A DNA stretch of 64,000 nucleotides, taken from contig CAJTEY010000008.1 of NCBI GenBank assembly GCA_910575775.1, positions 1-64,000 on the forward strand. The letters are read 5' to 3'. How positions within the stretch are numbered: the stretch's first letter is position 1; every line of letters starts with the position of its first letter. Of this stretch, positions 16,106-24,234 are shown in pieces. A program made the position numbers and the translations under genes. Source of the stretch: Lachnospiraceae bacterium. GTDB taxonomy: Bacteria > Bacillota > Clostridia > Lachnospirales > Lachnospiraceae. The notes under the pieces were generated by a model. It did no database searches. It was given only the letters and a program-made list of their open reading frames with translations, and had not been told where the DNA came from.

Positions 16106-18276
16106 GCAAGATCAAGACCCGTGAAAAGGGTAAGGACATTAAGGTGTTGGATAAATCCGCTGTCGTGGGCCAGCGCATGAAAAACGCCTTTATCCGCTCC
16201 AAGCGGAACGCGGCGGCGCTGATGGATGACCGGCAGGCTACTCCCAGCGAATACGCCGAGGATAAGGTGGAGTTTGCTGCCGATGATCTGGCCCATGATA
16301 CGGCGAATGTGGCGGTGTCTGGCACGAAAACGGCAGCACGCCAGGGGCGAAAGCTGTTCCAGCGCCAGCGGGAGAAACGGGCGGCGGAGAAGCGCCGGGA
16401 AAACACCGCCCCCACGGAACAGGCTCCCGCCCCCGAACCGTCCCAGGGTACGGCCCCGGAGGGCCAGACCCCACAGCGGCACAGCGGAACGGCCCGGTCG
16501 GGACAGCTACCCCGTCAGCGCACCGACCCGCCCAGGGATGGGCAGCGCCCCCGGCAGGGCACCGGCTCCGCCCAGGACAGACGGCTCCCACGCCAGCGAA
16601 CCGGGACAGCCCCGGAGCGTCAGCACCTCCCACGGTATGAGCGCACAGCGGAGCGGCCCCCGGCCCGCGCTGACATTGAGCGCCCTGTTGATACCGCAAA
16701 CTCCATTGTGGAGCGTGGGCGGGCCTTTGCCAAGAAGCAGGCCGCAAAGTGGGCCGAGCGGAAACGGCAGGTGAAAAACCGGCCTGTCCAGCCTGACCGG
16801 CCACCGCAGGTAAAGCCCCAGGACGCCGCCAAAGCGCCCCATCAGGTGGAAACAGCGGTCAATAACCTGGAAACGCCCATAAAAACGGCGAAACGGCCCG
16901 CCCAGGCTATGGGGCAGACCGCAAAGGCCACCGGCAGGGGCGCAAAGGGCACTGTTAAGAGCGCCCAGCGGACGGTAAAGACGGCACAGCGTACCGCAAA
17001 GGGCACCGTGAAAACCGCCCAGCATACGTCTAAAACCGCCATCAAGACCGCAGACCATACGGCAAAGGCGGCACAGAAAACGGCCCAGGCCACCGCAAAG
17101 GCGGCGAAAATGACCGCCCACGCCGCCCGTGCCACGGCCAAGACCGCCGCCACCACCGCGAAAGCCGCCGCAAAGGGCGTTTCCGCTACGGTAAAAGCCA
17201 TGATCGCATCCGTCAAGGCACTTGTGGCCGCTATTGCCGCTGGGGGCTGGGTTGCCATCCTTGCTATCGTGATTATCTGCTTGATTGGCCTGATCGTCGG
17301 CTCCTGCTTCGGTATCTTCTTTTCGGGAGAGGACAGCGGCACGGGACAGACCATGCCCGCCGTTGTCCGGGAGATCAATCAAGAGTATGAGGGCAAGCTG
17401 GACGAGATCAAGAACAGCACCGCCCATGACACGCTTGAAATGTCCGGCTCCCGCGCCGTCTGGCCGGAGGTGCTGGCAATATACGCCGTTAAGACCACCA
17501 CCGACCCGAACAACCCCCAGGAAGTCGCCACGATGGACGACAGCAAAAAAGAGCTGTTGAAAGAGATATTTTGGGCTATGAACGAGATAAGTAGCCGCAC
17601 CGAAACCGCCACCACCACCCAAACCGTGGAAACCGACGATGGGGCGGGCAACATCATTGAGGAAGAAGTTGAGGTAACGACAACGACCCTCTATATCACC
17701 GTGACCCACAAGACCGCCGATGAAATGGCGGACGCCTACAACTTCACTGCCGACCAGCGGGCGCAGCTTGCGGAATTACTGGCTGAAGAAAACCGCAGTA
17801 TGTGGAGCAGCGCCCTATACGGTATCGGCGTAGGCGATGGAGAGATCGTGGTGGTGGCTCTCTCCCAACTCGGCAACGTGGGGGGCCAGCCCTATTGGTC
17901 ATGGTACGGCTTCAACTCCCGCGTGGAGTGGTGCGCCTGCTTTGTCAGTTGGTGCGCCAACGAGTGCGGGTATCTGGACGCTGGCGTGATCCCCAGGACA
18001 GCGGGCTGTATCTCCGGCTCTGATTGGTTCAAAGACCGGGGACTCTGGCAGGACAACAGCTATGAACCCCGTCCCGGTGACATCATCTACTTTGATTGGG
18101 ACAACAAGGGCAACTCTGGCCCCCAGGACGGCCTTGCCGACCATGTGGGCATTGTGGAGAAGGTGGAGAACGGTCTTGTCTACACCGTGGAGGGCAACTC
18201 CGGCGATAGCTGCCGGGAGAACCGCTACGCCATAGGCCATTATGAAATTTATGGATACGGCACACCTGCCTACTGA
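16102..18276 (+). CDS. Membrane-anchored CHAP-domain cell-wall hydrolase of the transfer system
   Basis: 724 residues. The cytoplasmic N-terminus is basic, then a Pro/Arg/Gln-rich stretch (about 95-185), then an Ala/Lys/Thr repeat region (about 245-370; units like KTAQRTAKGT) with coiled-coil character. One membrane helix lies at about 372-408. The extracellular part has a linker domain and a C-terminal CHAP domain (about 590-724), with the likely catalytic Cys in EWCACFVSWC and His in ADHVGIVEKV. It should cut peptidoglycan locally so the mating channel can cross the wall (VirB1-like role). Last gene of the transfer operon. Confidence 0.85.
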   Translation: MSKIKTREKGKDIKVLDKSAVVGQRMKNAFIRSKRNAAALMDDRQATPSEYAEDKVEFAADDLAHDTANVAVSGTKTAARQGRKLFQRQREKRAAEKRRENTAPTEQAPAPEPSQGTAPEGQTPQRHSGTARSGQLPRQRTDPPRDGQRPRQGTGSAQDRRLPRQRTGTAPERQHLPRYERTAERPPARADIERPVDTANSIVERGRAFAKKQAAKWAERKRQVKNRPVQPDRPPQVKPQDAAKAPHQVETAVNNLETPIKTAKRPAQAMGQTAKATGRGAKGTVKSAQRTVKTAQRTAKGTVKTAQHTSKTAIKTADHTAKAAQKTAQATAKAAKMTAHAARATAKTAATTAKAAAKGVSATVKAMIASVKALVAAIAAGGWVAILAIVIICLIGLIVGSCFGIFFSGEDSGTGQTMPAVVREINQEYEGKLDEIKNSTAHDTLEMSGSRAVWPEVLAIYAVKTTTDPNNPQEVATMDDSKKELLKEIFWAMNEISSRTETATTTQTVETDDGAGNIIEEEVEVTTTTLYITVTHKTADEMADAYNFTADQRAQLAELLAEENRSMWSSALYGIGVGDGEIVVVALSQLGNVGGQPYWSWYGFNSRVEWCACFVSWCANECGYLDAGVIPRTAGCISGSDWFKDRGLWQDNSYEPRPGDIIYFDWDNKGNSGPQDGLADHVGIVEKVENGLVYTVEGNSGDSCRENRYAIGHYEIYGYGTPAY

Positions 18277-18296
18277 CCCCGCAGACGTATAATTTT

Positions 18297-18340
18297 CGCC
18301 CTGGACTGACTGGAAACAGTTCGTCCAGGGCGGCTTTTTT
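18297..18340 (+). terminator. Rho-independent terminator after the transfer operon
   Basis: CGCCCTGGAC pairs with GTCCAGGGCG (18297-18306 with 18323-18332), followed by GCTTTTTT. It ends the CHAP transcript and faces the convergent XRE gene. Confidence 0.85.
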
Positions 18341-18567
18341 CATTCCTCAAACAGCTTTGAAACGGGAACTTCCAGTACATCCGCGATCTTAAACAGCGTT
18401 TCCAACGACACGCCAAAGACCCGCGTGGGGCTTTCAATTTTAGAGACATACGACCATGACCGCCCGATCTTATCCGCAAACGCCTCCTGCGTCAGCCCCT
18501 GCAATTTTCGGTAGTATTGCACCTTCAATCCGAAGCGGATGTACTGTTCCCGATATTCCGTTTCCAT
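18340..18567 (-). CDS. XRE-family helix-turn-helix regulator
   Basis: 75 residues from the second in-frame ATG, which has GAGGGG upstream. LKVQYYRKLQGLTQEAFADKIGRSWSYVSKIE is a classical HTH_3 domain and nearly the whole protein. It is transcribed toward the end of the transfer operon, so it may regulate itself or the flanking ICE genes. The target is unknown. Confidence 0.75.
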   Translation of the reverse strand: METEYREQYIRFGLKVQYYRKLQGLTQEAFADKIGRSWSYVSKIESPTRVFGVSLETLFKIADVLEVPVSKLFEE

Positions 18568-18629
18568 AGCGCACCCCTCTTTCCGATAAAAGGGTAACAC
18601 GAAAACGGGGATTTATTTAGAGAATGTAA

Positions 18630-18659
18630 TTGCCATTTATAGCAATACAATGATATAAT
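18630..18659 (+). promoter_or_regulatory. Promoter of the SLOG gene
   Basis: TTGCCA (18630-18635), 18-bp spacer, TATAAT (18654-18659), with GGAGGT further downstream before the ATG at 18724. Confidence 0.6.
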
Positions 18660-18723
18660 AGGGCAATCACAGGTCAAGTATTCCCGCCGTCCGGCGAACG
18701 GGCGGGCACAAGGAGGTCATGCG

Positions 18724-19176
18724 ATGGAGAAAACCTGCTTTTTTATCGGCCACCGGGACGCGCCGGACAGTCTGGCCCCGGTACTGGACGCCCTGGTGGA
18801 GCGGCATATCACGGAGTATGGTGTGGGGGAGTTTGTGGTAGGGCGCTACGGCGGGTTTGACGCGCTGGCGGCAAGCGCGGTGAAGCGGGCCAAGGTGCGC
18901 CACCCGGACGTGCGGCTGATCTGCCTGCGGCCCTACCACCCGGCTGAACGGACTGAAAAGACACCCAGCGGCTTTGACGGCTCCTTTTACCCTCCGGGGA
19001 TAGAGCAAGTGCCAAGGAAGCTGGCTATCGTCCGGGCCAACCGCTACATGGTGGACAACAGCGACTTTCTGATTGCCTACGCATGGCACCCCGGCAACGC
19101 CCGTGAGTTGGTAGAGTACGCCCAGCGGCGAGAGCGGCGGGGATTATTGCGTGTGAATGTGCTGGGCCAAGCGTAG
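18724..19176 (+). CDS. SLOG-family (YspA/DUF1273-like) protein
   Basis: 150 residues. CFFIGHRDAP at the start, FVVGRYGGFDALAASAVKRAK in the middle, and DNSDFLIAYAWHPGNARELVEYA near the end form the Rossmann-like SLOG fold that binds nucleotide-like ligands. SLOG proteins occur in nucleotide signalling and in some defence systems, but this stand-alone version in an ICE has no known role. It is monocistronic: its own promoter is upstream and a bidirectional terminator downstream. Confidence 0.7.
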   Translation: MEKTCFFIGHRDAPDSLAPVLDALVERHITEYGVGEFVVGRYGGFDALAASAVKRAKVRHPDVRLICLRPYHPAERTEKTPSGFDGSFYPPGIEQVPRKLAIVRANRYMVDNSDFLIAYAWHPGNARELVEYAQRRERRGLLRVNVLGQA

Positions 19177-19211
19177 GTCGTAACCTACCGCTGAAGATAA
19201 GGGCATACGAA

Positions 19212-19245
19212 TAAGAGCCATTGACCTCGCAATCAACGGCTCTTA
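19212..19245. terminator. Bidirectional terminator
   Basis: TAAGAGCCATTGA pairs with TCAACGGCTCTTA (19212-19224 with 19233-19245, one mismatch) between the convergent SLOG and XRE genes. Confidence 0.65.
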
Positions 19246-19587
19246 CTCTTTCATTCTGATTGCCCCATCCAAAGTGGCTTCTACGATAGGAAGATATTTT
19301 TCCGGGCATAGTTGCATTTTGTGACGCACTCTCTGGCGTACTTCACTGTTTTCCTGCATTAGCGCAGGATTGAAGTAGCGTTCCATAGGTAAATGACAAA
19401 TTTGTATCAGTCGCAACATGACCGGGACGCTGGGAATTATTAGACCTAATTCAATGTTGGCGAGATAGCGAGTTGATACGCTTACTTCCTCTGCCAACGC
19501 TCTGCGTGTCATTCCTTGCGCTTCACGCCCTGCTCGTACATCCTCTCCAAAAGTTTCAAAACCGGGACAATCCTTGACCTCTGCCAT
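19243..19587 (-). CDS. XRE-family transcriptional regulator
   Basis: 114 residues. The HTH domain (VRAGREAQGMTRRALAEEVSVSTRYLANIELG) lies at about 16-60, followed by a short helical C-terminal region. It is divergent from the FAD oxidoreductase gene with a 174-bp spacer, so it most likely controls that gene and itself. The ligand is unknown. Confidence 0.75.
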   Translation of the reverse strand: MAEVKDCPGFETFGEDVRAGREAQGMTRRALAEEVSVSTRYLANIELGLIIPSVPVMLRLIQICHLPMERYFNPALMQENSEVRQRVRHKMQLCPEKYLPIVEATLDGAIRMKE

Positions 19588-19700
19588 ATTACATCACCCA
19601 AGCACATTGTATAGTTCATACTCATTCTTTTGAATGATGTAATTTTCTCTTTACTTCCCTTTATAATTCATCTTTGTTGAATCGAAAGCCCTGTCTTACG

Positions 19701-19729
19701 TTGTATCAGCCATGAAATTGTGCTATAAT
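19701..19729 (+). promoter_or_regulatory. Promoter of the FAD oxidoreductase gene
   Basis: TTGTAT (19701-19706), 17-bp spacer, TATAAT (19724-19729), 33 bp before the ATG. Confidence 0.6.
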
Positions 19730-19761
19730 CGAAGCGAAACTTTAGAAAAACGGGGTGCCCC

Positions 19762-20790
19762 ATGTACGATGTAATTGTTGTCGGTGCTGGCCCTGCCGGA
19801 AGTACCGCCGCAAAGGTACTGGCTGAAAGAGGTCTTCACGTCCTGCTGGTAGAACGGCACAAACTCCCCCGCTATAAATCATGCTCCGGCATCCTGATCC
19901 AGAAGTCAATGGATTTGGTGCGGCGTTACTATGGACAGGATGTACCGCTGTCCGCAACGTGTACCCCGGCAGAAAATCGGGGCATGATCTTCACAGATGA
20001 TAAAGGCCGGGAGTTCCGCTTTGAACAAGGCGGCTTGAACGTGTGGCGCAGTTCCTTTGATAACTGGCTGACGGAACAGGCGGCAGCGTCCGGCGCGGAA
20101 GTCCGGGACAACACCAGCGCCGTTTCCTGTGAGGAACAGCCCGATTTGATTTCTGTCACGCTGCGGGGGGAATCCTCTTGCACAGAACAGGCCAGATACA
20201 TCATTGATTGTGAGGGTGTCACCGGCGTATTAAAGCGGCAGTTACTTGGAAACAACCGGGATTTTATCACGACTTTCCAGACGTTCAACCGGGGAACAAT
20301 CCAGTTAGACCCGCACTACTTCTATGCCTACTTACAGCCGGAGCTGTCCGAGTATGACGCATGGTTCAATGTGAAAGATGAAATGCTGGTGCTGGGCGTT
20401 TCAGTCAAGGACACCAGCAGGATCGAGCAGTTCTATCAGCGGTTCATCTCCTACATGGAAACCCACCACGGCTTGCAGATCGAGCGGCAGGTCAAGGCGG
20501 AAAAGTGGCTGATGCCCCATATCCGGCCCGGTTGCTCCGTCACCTATGGACAGGGCCGGGTACTGTTCGCCGGTGAGATCGCTGGGTTCCTCAATCCGAT
20601 GGGCGAGGGGATTTCGGCGGGAATGGAGAGCGGCTACCATGTGGCCCAGGCCATAGCAAATCACTTTGACGCTTTGGATATGATTTATACAGACTACCAG
20701 CGAGACACCCAGCAGCTAAAGTCTTACATGGAGCGCCAATGGAATTTTGTTGGGCGAATGGCCGATACATTTTCGGACATGATTATCTAA
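19762..20790 (+). CDS. FAD-dependent oxidoreductase, geranylgeranyl-reductase-like
   Basis: 342 residues. DVIVVGAGPAGSTAAKVLAERG (residues 3-24) is the FAD-binding GxGxxG Rossmann motif, and VLFAGEIAGFLNPMGEGISAGMESG near 270-295 is the second FAD motif of the group that includes geranylgeranyl reductases and FixC-like enzymes. It likely reduces a lipid or aromatic substrate, not identifiable here. Its regulator is the divergent XRE gene, and a strong terminator follows. Confidence 0.8.
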   Translation: MYDVIVVGAGPAGSTAAKVLAERGLHVLLVERHKLPRYKSCSGILIQKSMDLVRRYYGQDVPLSATCTPAENRGMIFTDDKGREFRFEQGGLNVWRSSFDNWLTEQAAASGAEVRDNTSAVSCEEQPDLISVTLRGESSCTEQARYIIDCEGVTGVLKRQLLGNNRDFITTFQTFNRGTIQLDPHYFYAYLQPELSEYDAWFNVKDEMLVLGVSVKDTSRIEQFYQRFISYMETHHGLQIERQVKAEKWLMPHIRPGCSVTYGQGRVLFAGEIAGFLNPMGEGISAGMESGYHVAQAIANHFDALDMIYTDYQRDTQQLKSYMERQWNFVGRMADTFSDMII

Positions 20791-20797
20791 ACGAAAG

Positions 20798-20846
20798 GTG
20801 CGGGGACAAAACGCAAATGAGTTTTGTCCCCTGCACTTTATTTTTT
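20798..20846 (+). terminator. Rho-independent terminator
   Basis: GTGCGGGGACAAAAC pairs with GTTTTGTCCCCTGCAC (20798-20812 with 20821-20836, one bulge), followed by TTTATTTTTT. Confidence 0.85.
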
Positions 20847-20853
20847 GAAAAAA

Positions 20854-20883
20854 TGTGACGTGCCGTAGAGGTTTCCTGTCTAT
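20854..20883 (+). promoter_or_regulatory. Putative ECF-type promoter of the sigma operon
   Basis: TGTGACG (20854-20860) and TGTCTAT (20877-20883) are separated by 16 bp. This does not match the housekeeping consensus but fits the TGTAAC/CGTC style promoters recognised by ECF sigma factors, suggesting autoregulation by the gene downstream. Confidence 0.5.
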
Positions 20884-20922
20884 ATGGGTGAAGGGCCTTA
20901 TCGCAAGGGGAAGGAGGTTCGT

Positions 20923-21483
20923 GTGGAGGATAAGCAAATTATAGATTTGTATTGGAGGCGCGCCGAAACTGCTATATCTGAAACTGCGAAGAAGTACGGG
21001 AGGTACTGCCATTCTATCGCATTTAATATCCTGCACAGCCATGAGGATAGCGAGGAATGTGTGAACGATACGTTCTTCAACGCTTGGAGGACGATGCCGC
21101 CCCAGCGTCCGAGTAAATTTGCGGCTTTTCTTGGAACGATCACCCGGCATCTATCGCTTAACAGGTGGGAGCAATACAGCGCAGAAAAACGTGGCTGCGG
21201 ACAAGTGCTGCTTGTGCTGGAGGAATTGAATGATTGTATCCCAGCTTCAGAAAATGTGGAACAGGTTGTCGATGATCTTGCTTTGACAGAACTGCTCAAT
21301 CGGTTCCTGGATACTCTTTCAACGGACAGTCGCAAAATATTCATGCGTAGATATTGGTATATGAACACAATCAAAGAAATTGCGAAAGGCTATTCAATGA
21401 GTGAGAGCAAAGTGAAAATGTCTTTGTTCCGCTCCCGAAACGAACTGAAACAATTATTGGAGAAAGAAGGTTTTGATCTATGA
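20923..21483 (+). CDS. ECF-type RNA polymerase sigma factor
   Basis: 186 residues from GTG 20923 (GAAGGAGG upstream). Sigma-70 region 2 spans about residues 10-75 (YCHSIAFNILHSHEDSEECVNDTFFNAW) and region 4 about 120-180 (TDSRKIFMRRYWYMNTIKEIAKGYSMSESKVKMSLFRSRNEL). ATGA overlap with the next gene, a membrane protein, is the usual sigma/anti-sigma arrangement. The inducing signal is unknown. Confidence 0.85.
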   Translation: MEDKQIIDLYWRRAETAISETAKKYGRYCHSIAFNILHSHEDSEECVNDTFFNAWRTMPPQRPSKFAAFLGTITRHLSLNRWEQYSAEKRGCGQVLLVLEELNDCIPASENVEQVVDDLALTELLNRFLDTLSTDSRKIFMRRYWYMNTIKEIAKGYSMSESKVKMSLFRSRNELKQLLEKEGFDL

Positions 21484-22217
21484 AAGAAAAGCGTTTGTTG
21501 AAGGCTATGGGCAAAGTGGACGAAAAGTACATCGAAGAAGCGTCCCCTGCCCAGCACGCCAAAAGACCCGGCTGGTTGAAACGGGGGGCCATCGCAGCTT
21601 GTTTATGCGTAGCTTTGTTAGCCGGAGTGCTTTTCAAAATTCCTGGTCCAGACGTTACCATTGCACCGGGCTTTTTGGTAGTCACAGCGTATGCCGCTTC
21701 ATCAGATGAAGAAATAACCATGCAGGAAGGTATAGAGTTGCCAACAGATTATAAGTGGAGCCTTGCTATGAGCAGCCGACCGGGACTTCCATTGAAACTA
21801 TCCACTACGGAATACGACGATTTAAGTTTTGAGGTATCAGTTGATGGCGGGACATTGCTTTTTTGGGAGGGTAACAAAATAACATATTTAGACTCGTCGT
21901 TCAACACTGGAAATGATACTATTGTATATTGGACTAACCTATCGCGAACAGGCGAGAGCGATTTTGAACGGTATATGGGAACTACGGCATATATCAACAT
22001 CGTAATTTACGAGGGAGATAACATTGTTGGATATGCTGTTGTTGAAATATACACAAATGACCTTGAAAATGAACCTGCACAGACTTACTCTGCCAAGTTG
22101 CTCAAGTCAGTATCTTTCCCAAAAGCTAATAGGGAATATCAAAAGATAACCGCTGAATATGTAGCGACGGAAATGGAACAAATCAAAAACGAAACACAAG
22201 CCGGACAGAGGTGGTAG
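21480..22217 (+). CDS. Membrane-anchored anti-sigma-like protein
   Basis: 245 residues. A short cytoplasmic N-terminus (about 34 residues) precedes one membrane helix (about 36-53, AIAACLCVALLAGVLF) and a ~180-residue extracellular domain. The cytoplasmic part is too short for a zinc anti-sigma domain and shows no HxxxCxxC motif, so the sigma-binding mode is unclear. Position directly behind the sigma gene makes an anti-sigma or sensor role likely. The C-terminal codons overlap a gene remnant. Confidence 0.6.
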   Translation: MKEKRLLKAMGKVDEKYIEEASPAQHAKRPGWLKRGAIAACLCVALLAGVLFKIPGPDVTIAPGFLVVTAYAASSDEEITMQEGIELPTDYKWSLAMSSRPGLPLKLSTTEYDDLSFEVSVDGGTLLFWEGNKITYLDSSFNTGNDTIVYWTNLSRTGESDFERYMGTTAYINIVIYEGDNIVGYAVVEIYTNDLENEPAQTYSAKLLKSVSFPKANREYQKITAEYVATEMEQIKNETQAGQRW

Positions 22218-22350
22218 GGGCCGATATTACCGACCAGAGCGGCAACGAGCATCTTGGCGTCATCGAATTTCCTGTGCCGATCCTGTGGGGTTCGCCGGAG
22301 ATTATCAAGCAGATTAGGATGGTATTACTAAGAGAGACTACCGCAGAATG
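22205..22350 (+). pseudogene. Fragment resembling a DUF2000 protein
   Basis: In the frame beginning near 22205, TEVVGADITDQSGNEHLGVIEFPVPILWGSPEIIKQIR reads like the conserved second half of DUF2000 proteins (VGxDIxD-G-xHxGIxxIPIPIL). The first half and a start are absent, so this looks like a remnant left by the event that placed the sigma/anti-sigma pair here. Confidence 0.4.
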
Positions 22351-22368
22351 GTCTATAAATAGAGTGAA

Positions 22369-22407
22369 CGGACAAGGCCCAACCGAGCCTTGTCCGCTTA
22401 CTTTTTT
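22369..22407. terminator. Terminator between sigma operon and the three-gene mosaic cluster
   Basis: CGGACAAGGC pairs with GCCTTGTCCG (22369-22378 with 22387-22396), followed by CTTACTTTTTT. It terminates plus-strand transcripts and may also stop the convergent minus-strand operon. Confidence 0.8.
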
Positions 22408-22418
22408 GAGAGGGATAA

Positions 22419-23435
22419 TTACAACATCGCTCCGCCGCCCCAAACTTGGGACTGTGTGATCGCCAGAACGGTTTCGGTGGGAATACCGGCAATCTCGCTG
22501 CCAAAAATCTCCCGCAGGTTCCCGCCCGTCAGCATGGCGGCAAGCTGGGACTTTGCCGCAGCGGACGCAGCCAGCTCAGAAGCCTGGATGTGCCGCTGAA
22601 TTTGCTTTTCCACCGCCAGCTTCATAAACTCGGCGTGGCGGGCCATACGCAAATCCCACCAGCTTTCTTCATCGTCAGAACCGCTCTTGGAGTAGGTGAT
22701 TTCACCGCCCGCGCTGGAGGAACAGGCATTACAGATATTGCCGTCCTCCCCGATGGCAACGGCCTGAGACATATCCCATGTACTACCGGGCATGATGGCC
22801 TCGTTCCGCGCTACGTCAAATGCAAACCATGTGTCGATCTTCGCAAAAATCTCCTGGGCATAGGCCGGGTCTTGCTCCATGCGCTCCTGCACCTTGGGAT
22901 GAATGACCACGGCTTTGCTCCCAGGCGGGACATTGCCCAGGGCGTGAATCTCTTTCGGAGCGGTGAACCTGCCGTCAATGGAGCCATAGAAGGGATTGGC
23001 CCCGGTGGGCTGCCAATTCTCCAGCGTTTCCTTGGCCTTGTCCCCGTCCTGGTACAGAAGGTAGTGGGGGTAGTCGTTCCGGGTGCGCCAATAACCGCTG
23101 CTGGCATCAAAAACGTGGTAGTGGATGTTTGGATATTTCGCTTTCAGCATGGTTTCCAGAGAAGGAGCCTCCGTTGCTTCTGTTGCCTCCACATCCCCCG
23201 TCTGAACCTGCCCGGCAGCCCGCACCGACAAATCCATCATAAGGCTGGTAGGCAGACCCGCCATACCCATAAGGCCGCTCATGCCGGTTGTCAGCGTGTC
23301 CGTTCTGCCCCGGCTGGCCTGCGCCGCCATATCAAGAAAACGGTTGGCCTGTGTCCCGGTCTGCTTGGCTTCACGGGCCTTTGTGGGAGTGCTATATGTC
23401 TGCGTCCCATAACTTGGCTGAATTGTGTTGCTCAT
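22419..23435 (-). CDS. DUF6033-like protein C (unknown function)
   Basis: 338 residues from the ATG that has GGAAAGGGTG upstream. The first ~45 residues (SNTIQPSYGTQTYSTPTKAREAK, then RFLDMAAQASRG) are almost the same as in the next gene, whereas the rest is unrelated. The central and C-terminal parts (IHYHVFDASSGYWRTRNDYPHYLLY; TWFAFDVARNEAIMPG) show no recognised catalytic motif. There is no signal peptide or membrane segment. Last gene of an operon headed by an AgrA/AgrC-like pair. The family label is tentative. Confidence 0.6.
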   Translation of the reverse strand: MSNTIQPSYGTQTYSTPTKAREAKQTGTQANRFLDMAAQASRGRTDTLTTGMSGLMGMAGLPTSLMMDLSVRAAGQVQTGDVEATEATEAPSLETMLKAKYPNIHYHVFDASSGYWRTRNDYPHYLLYQDGDKAKETLENWQPTGANPFYGSIDGRFTAPKEIHALGNVPPGSKAVVIHPKVQERMEQDPAYAQEIFAKIDTWFAFDVARNEAIMPGSTWDMSQAVAIGEDGNICNACSSSAGGEITYSKSGSDDEESWWDLRMARHAEFMKLAVEKQIQRHIQASELAASAAAKSQLAAMLTGGNLREIFGSEIAGIPTETVLAITQSQVWGGGAML

Positions 23436-23457
23436 TGTATCACCCTTTCCAGTTATA

Positions 23458-24213
23458 TCACAGATCAAAGAAAGGTACATCTATCCCTGCGGGTAAAGAC
23501 GTTTCCAGCGTAGTGGAGGGAGTAGTCCCTATTCTTGTTTTTAGCAGGTCGGCTATGTTGGTGAAGGACTTTTCCTGCGCCCCTATTTGGGCTAAACGGC
23601 GTCTATCCTGGGCAGCTTTATCCAACAATTCTTGCTGCCGCCGTTTAGCTTGCAATTTCTTTTCCTGGTATTCCTCCAAAAGTTCTTTCTGCCGATCTCG
23701 GTTTTCACTTGTTCTTTTATAGAAGCTGTCCTTTGAGCGCAGACGAAACTCTGAATCATTTCCAACAGGCCAGGAATCTGCTCTATATTGATCGAGGTTT
23801 GTTCCAACGGTAATCAGGACGGAACAGCTTCTTGGAGCATAAGAAGCCCCCAAATCTCTTTGGAGCAGAGAGAGAACCTGTGACCTATATTCTGGATCGT
23901 CTTTCATAGCCTGAAATGCCGCATCCGATATATTGACAGCCGAATTGCTCACCGTTGGATGACCGACTATTTTCGATAAGTCCTGATAGAACTCCTGCTT
24001 AAATAGCTGCATTTCCTCCGCTTCGGATAACTCCGTTTTCTGCTGGGTGGCCTCTGTTCCGTTGACCTCAAATACATCATTTTTCTTTTCACCGGCCCGT
24101 GCCGCCATATCCATGAAGCTGCTGCCCTGCGTCCCGGTCTGCCTTGCTTCACGGGCCTTTGTAGGAGAGCTGTATGTTCGCATTCCGTAACCCGGTTGAA
24201 TCATATTGCTCAT
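23458..24213 (-). CDS. DUF6033-like protein B (unknown function)
   Basis: 251 residues. It shares its N-terminus (MSNMIQPGYGMRTYSSPTK, FMDMAARAG) with protein C and its C-terminal motif (EKSFTNIADLLKTRIGTTPS, then SLPAG) with protein A. The middle is a distinct charged region, including a Lys/Glu/Gln coiled coil (about 170-215). Soluble by sequence. The ribosome site GGAAGGATG precedes ATGAGC, almost as in protein C, which suggests duplication of the 5' segment. Confidence 0.6.
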   Translation of the reverse strand: MSNMIQPGYGMRTYSSPTKAREARQTGTQGSSFMDMAARAGEKKNDVFEVNGTEATQQKTELSEAEEMQLFKQEFYQDLSKIVGHPTVSNSAVNISDAAFQAMKDDPEYRSQVLSLLQRDLGASYAPRSCSVLITVGTNLDQYRADSWPVGNDSEFRLRSKDSFYKRTSENRDRQKELLEEYQEKKLQAKRRQQELLDKAAQDRRRLAQIGAQEKSFTNIADLLKTRIGTTPSTTLETSLPAGIDVPFFDL

Positions 24214-24234
24214 TGTATCATCCTTCCTGTTTCA

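Noticed and set aside
16830-17200. Possible CRISPR-like or satellite repeat
   Set aside because: The repetition is in frame and encodes KTAxxTAK-type units of the CHAP protein; there are no constant repeats with variable spacers.
16507-17709. 400-codon Gly/His-rich open frame on the minus strand
   Set aside because: Shadow of the Ala/Lys/Thr repeat region of the CHAP protein; glycine and histidine runs arise from the complementary codons.
18724-19176. SLOG protein as a core of a known defence system
   Set aside because: It stands alone with its own promoter and terminator; no effector or partner gene is adjacent, so a defence label is not supported.
22446-23513. 355-codon plus-strand frame
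   Set aside because: Antisense of DUF6033-like protein C, which has a ribosome site and a paralogous N-terminus supporting the minus strand.
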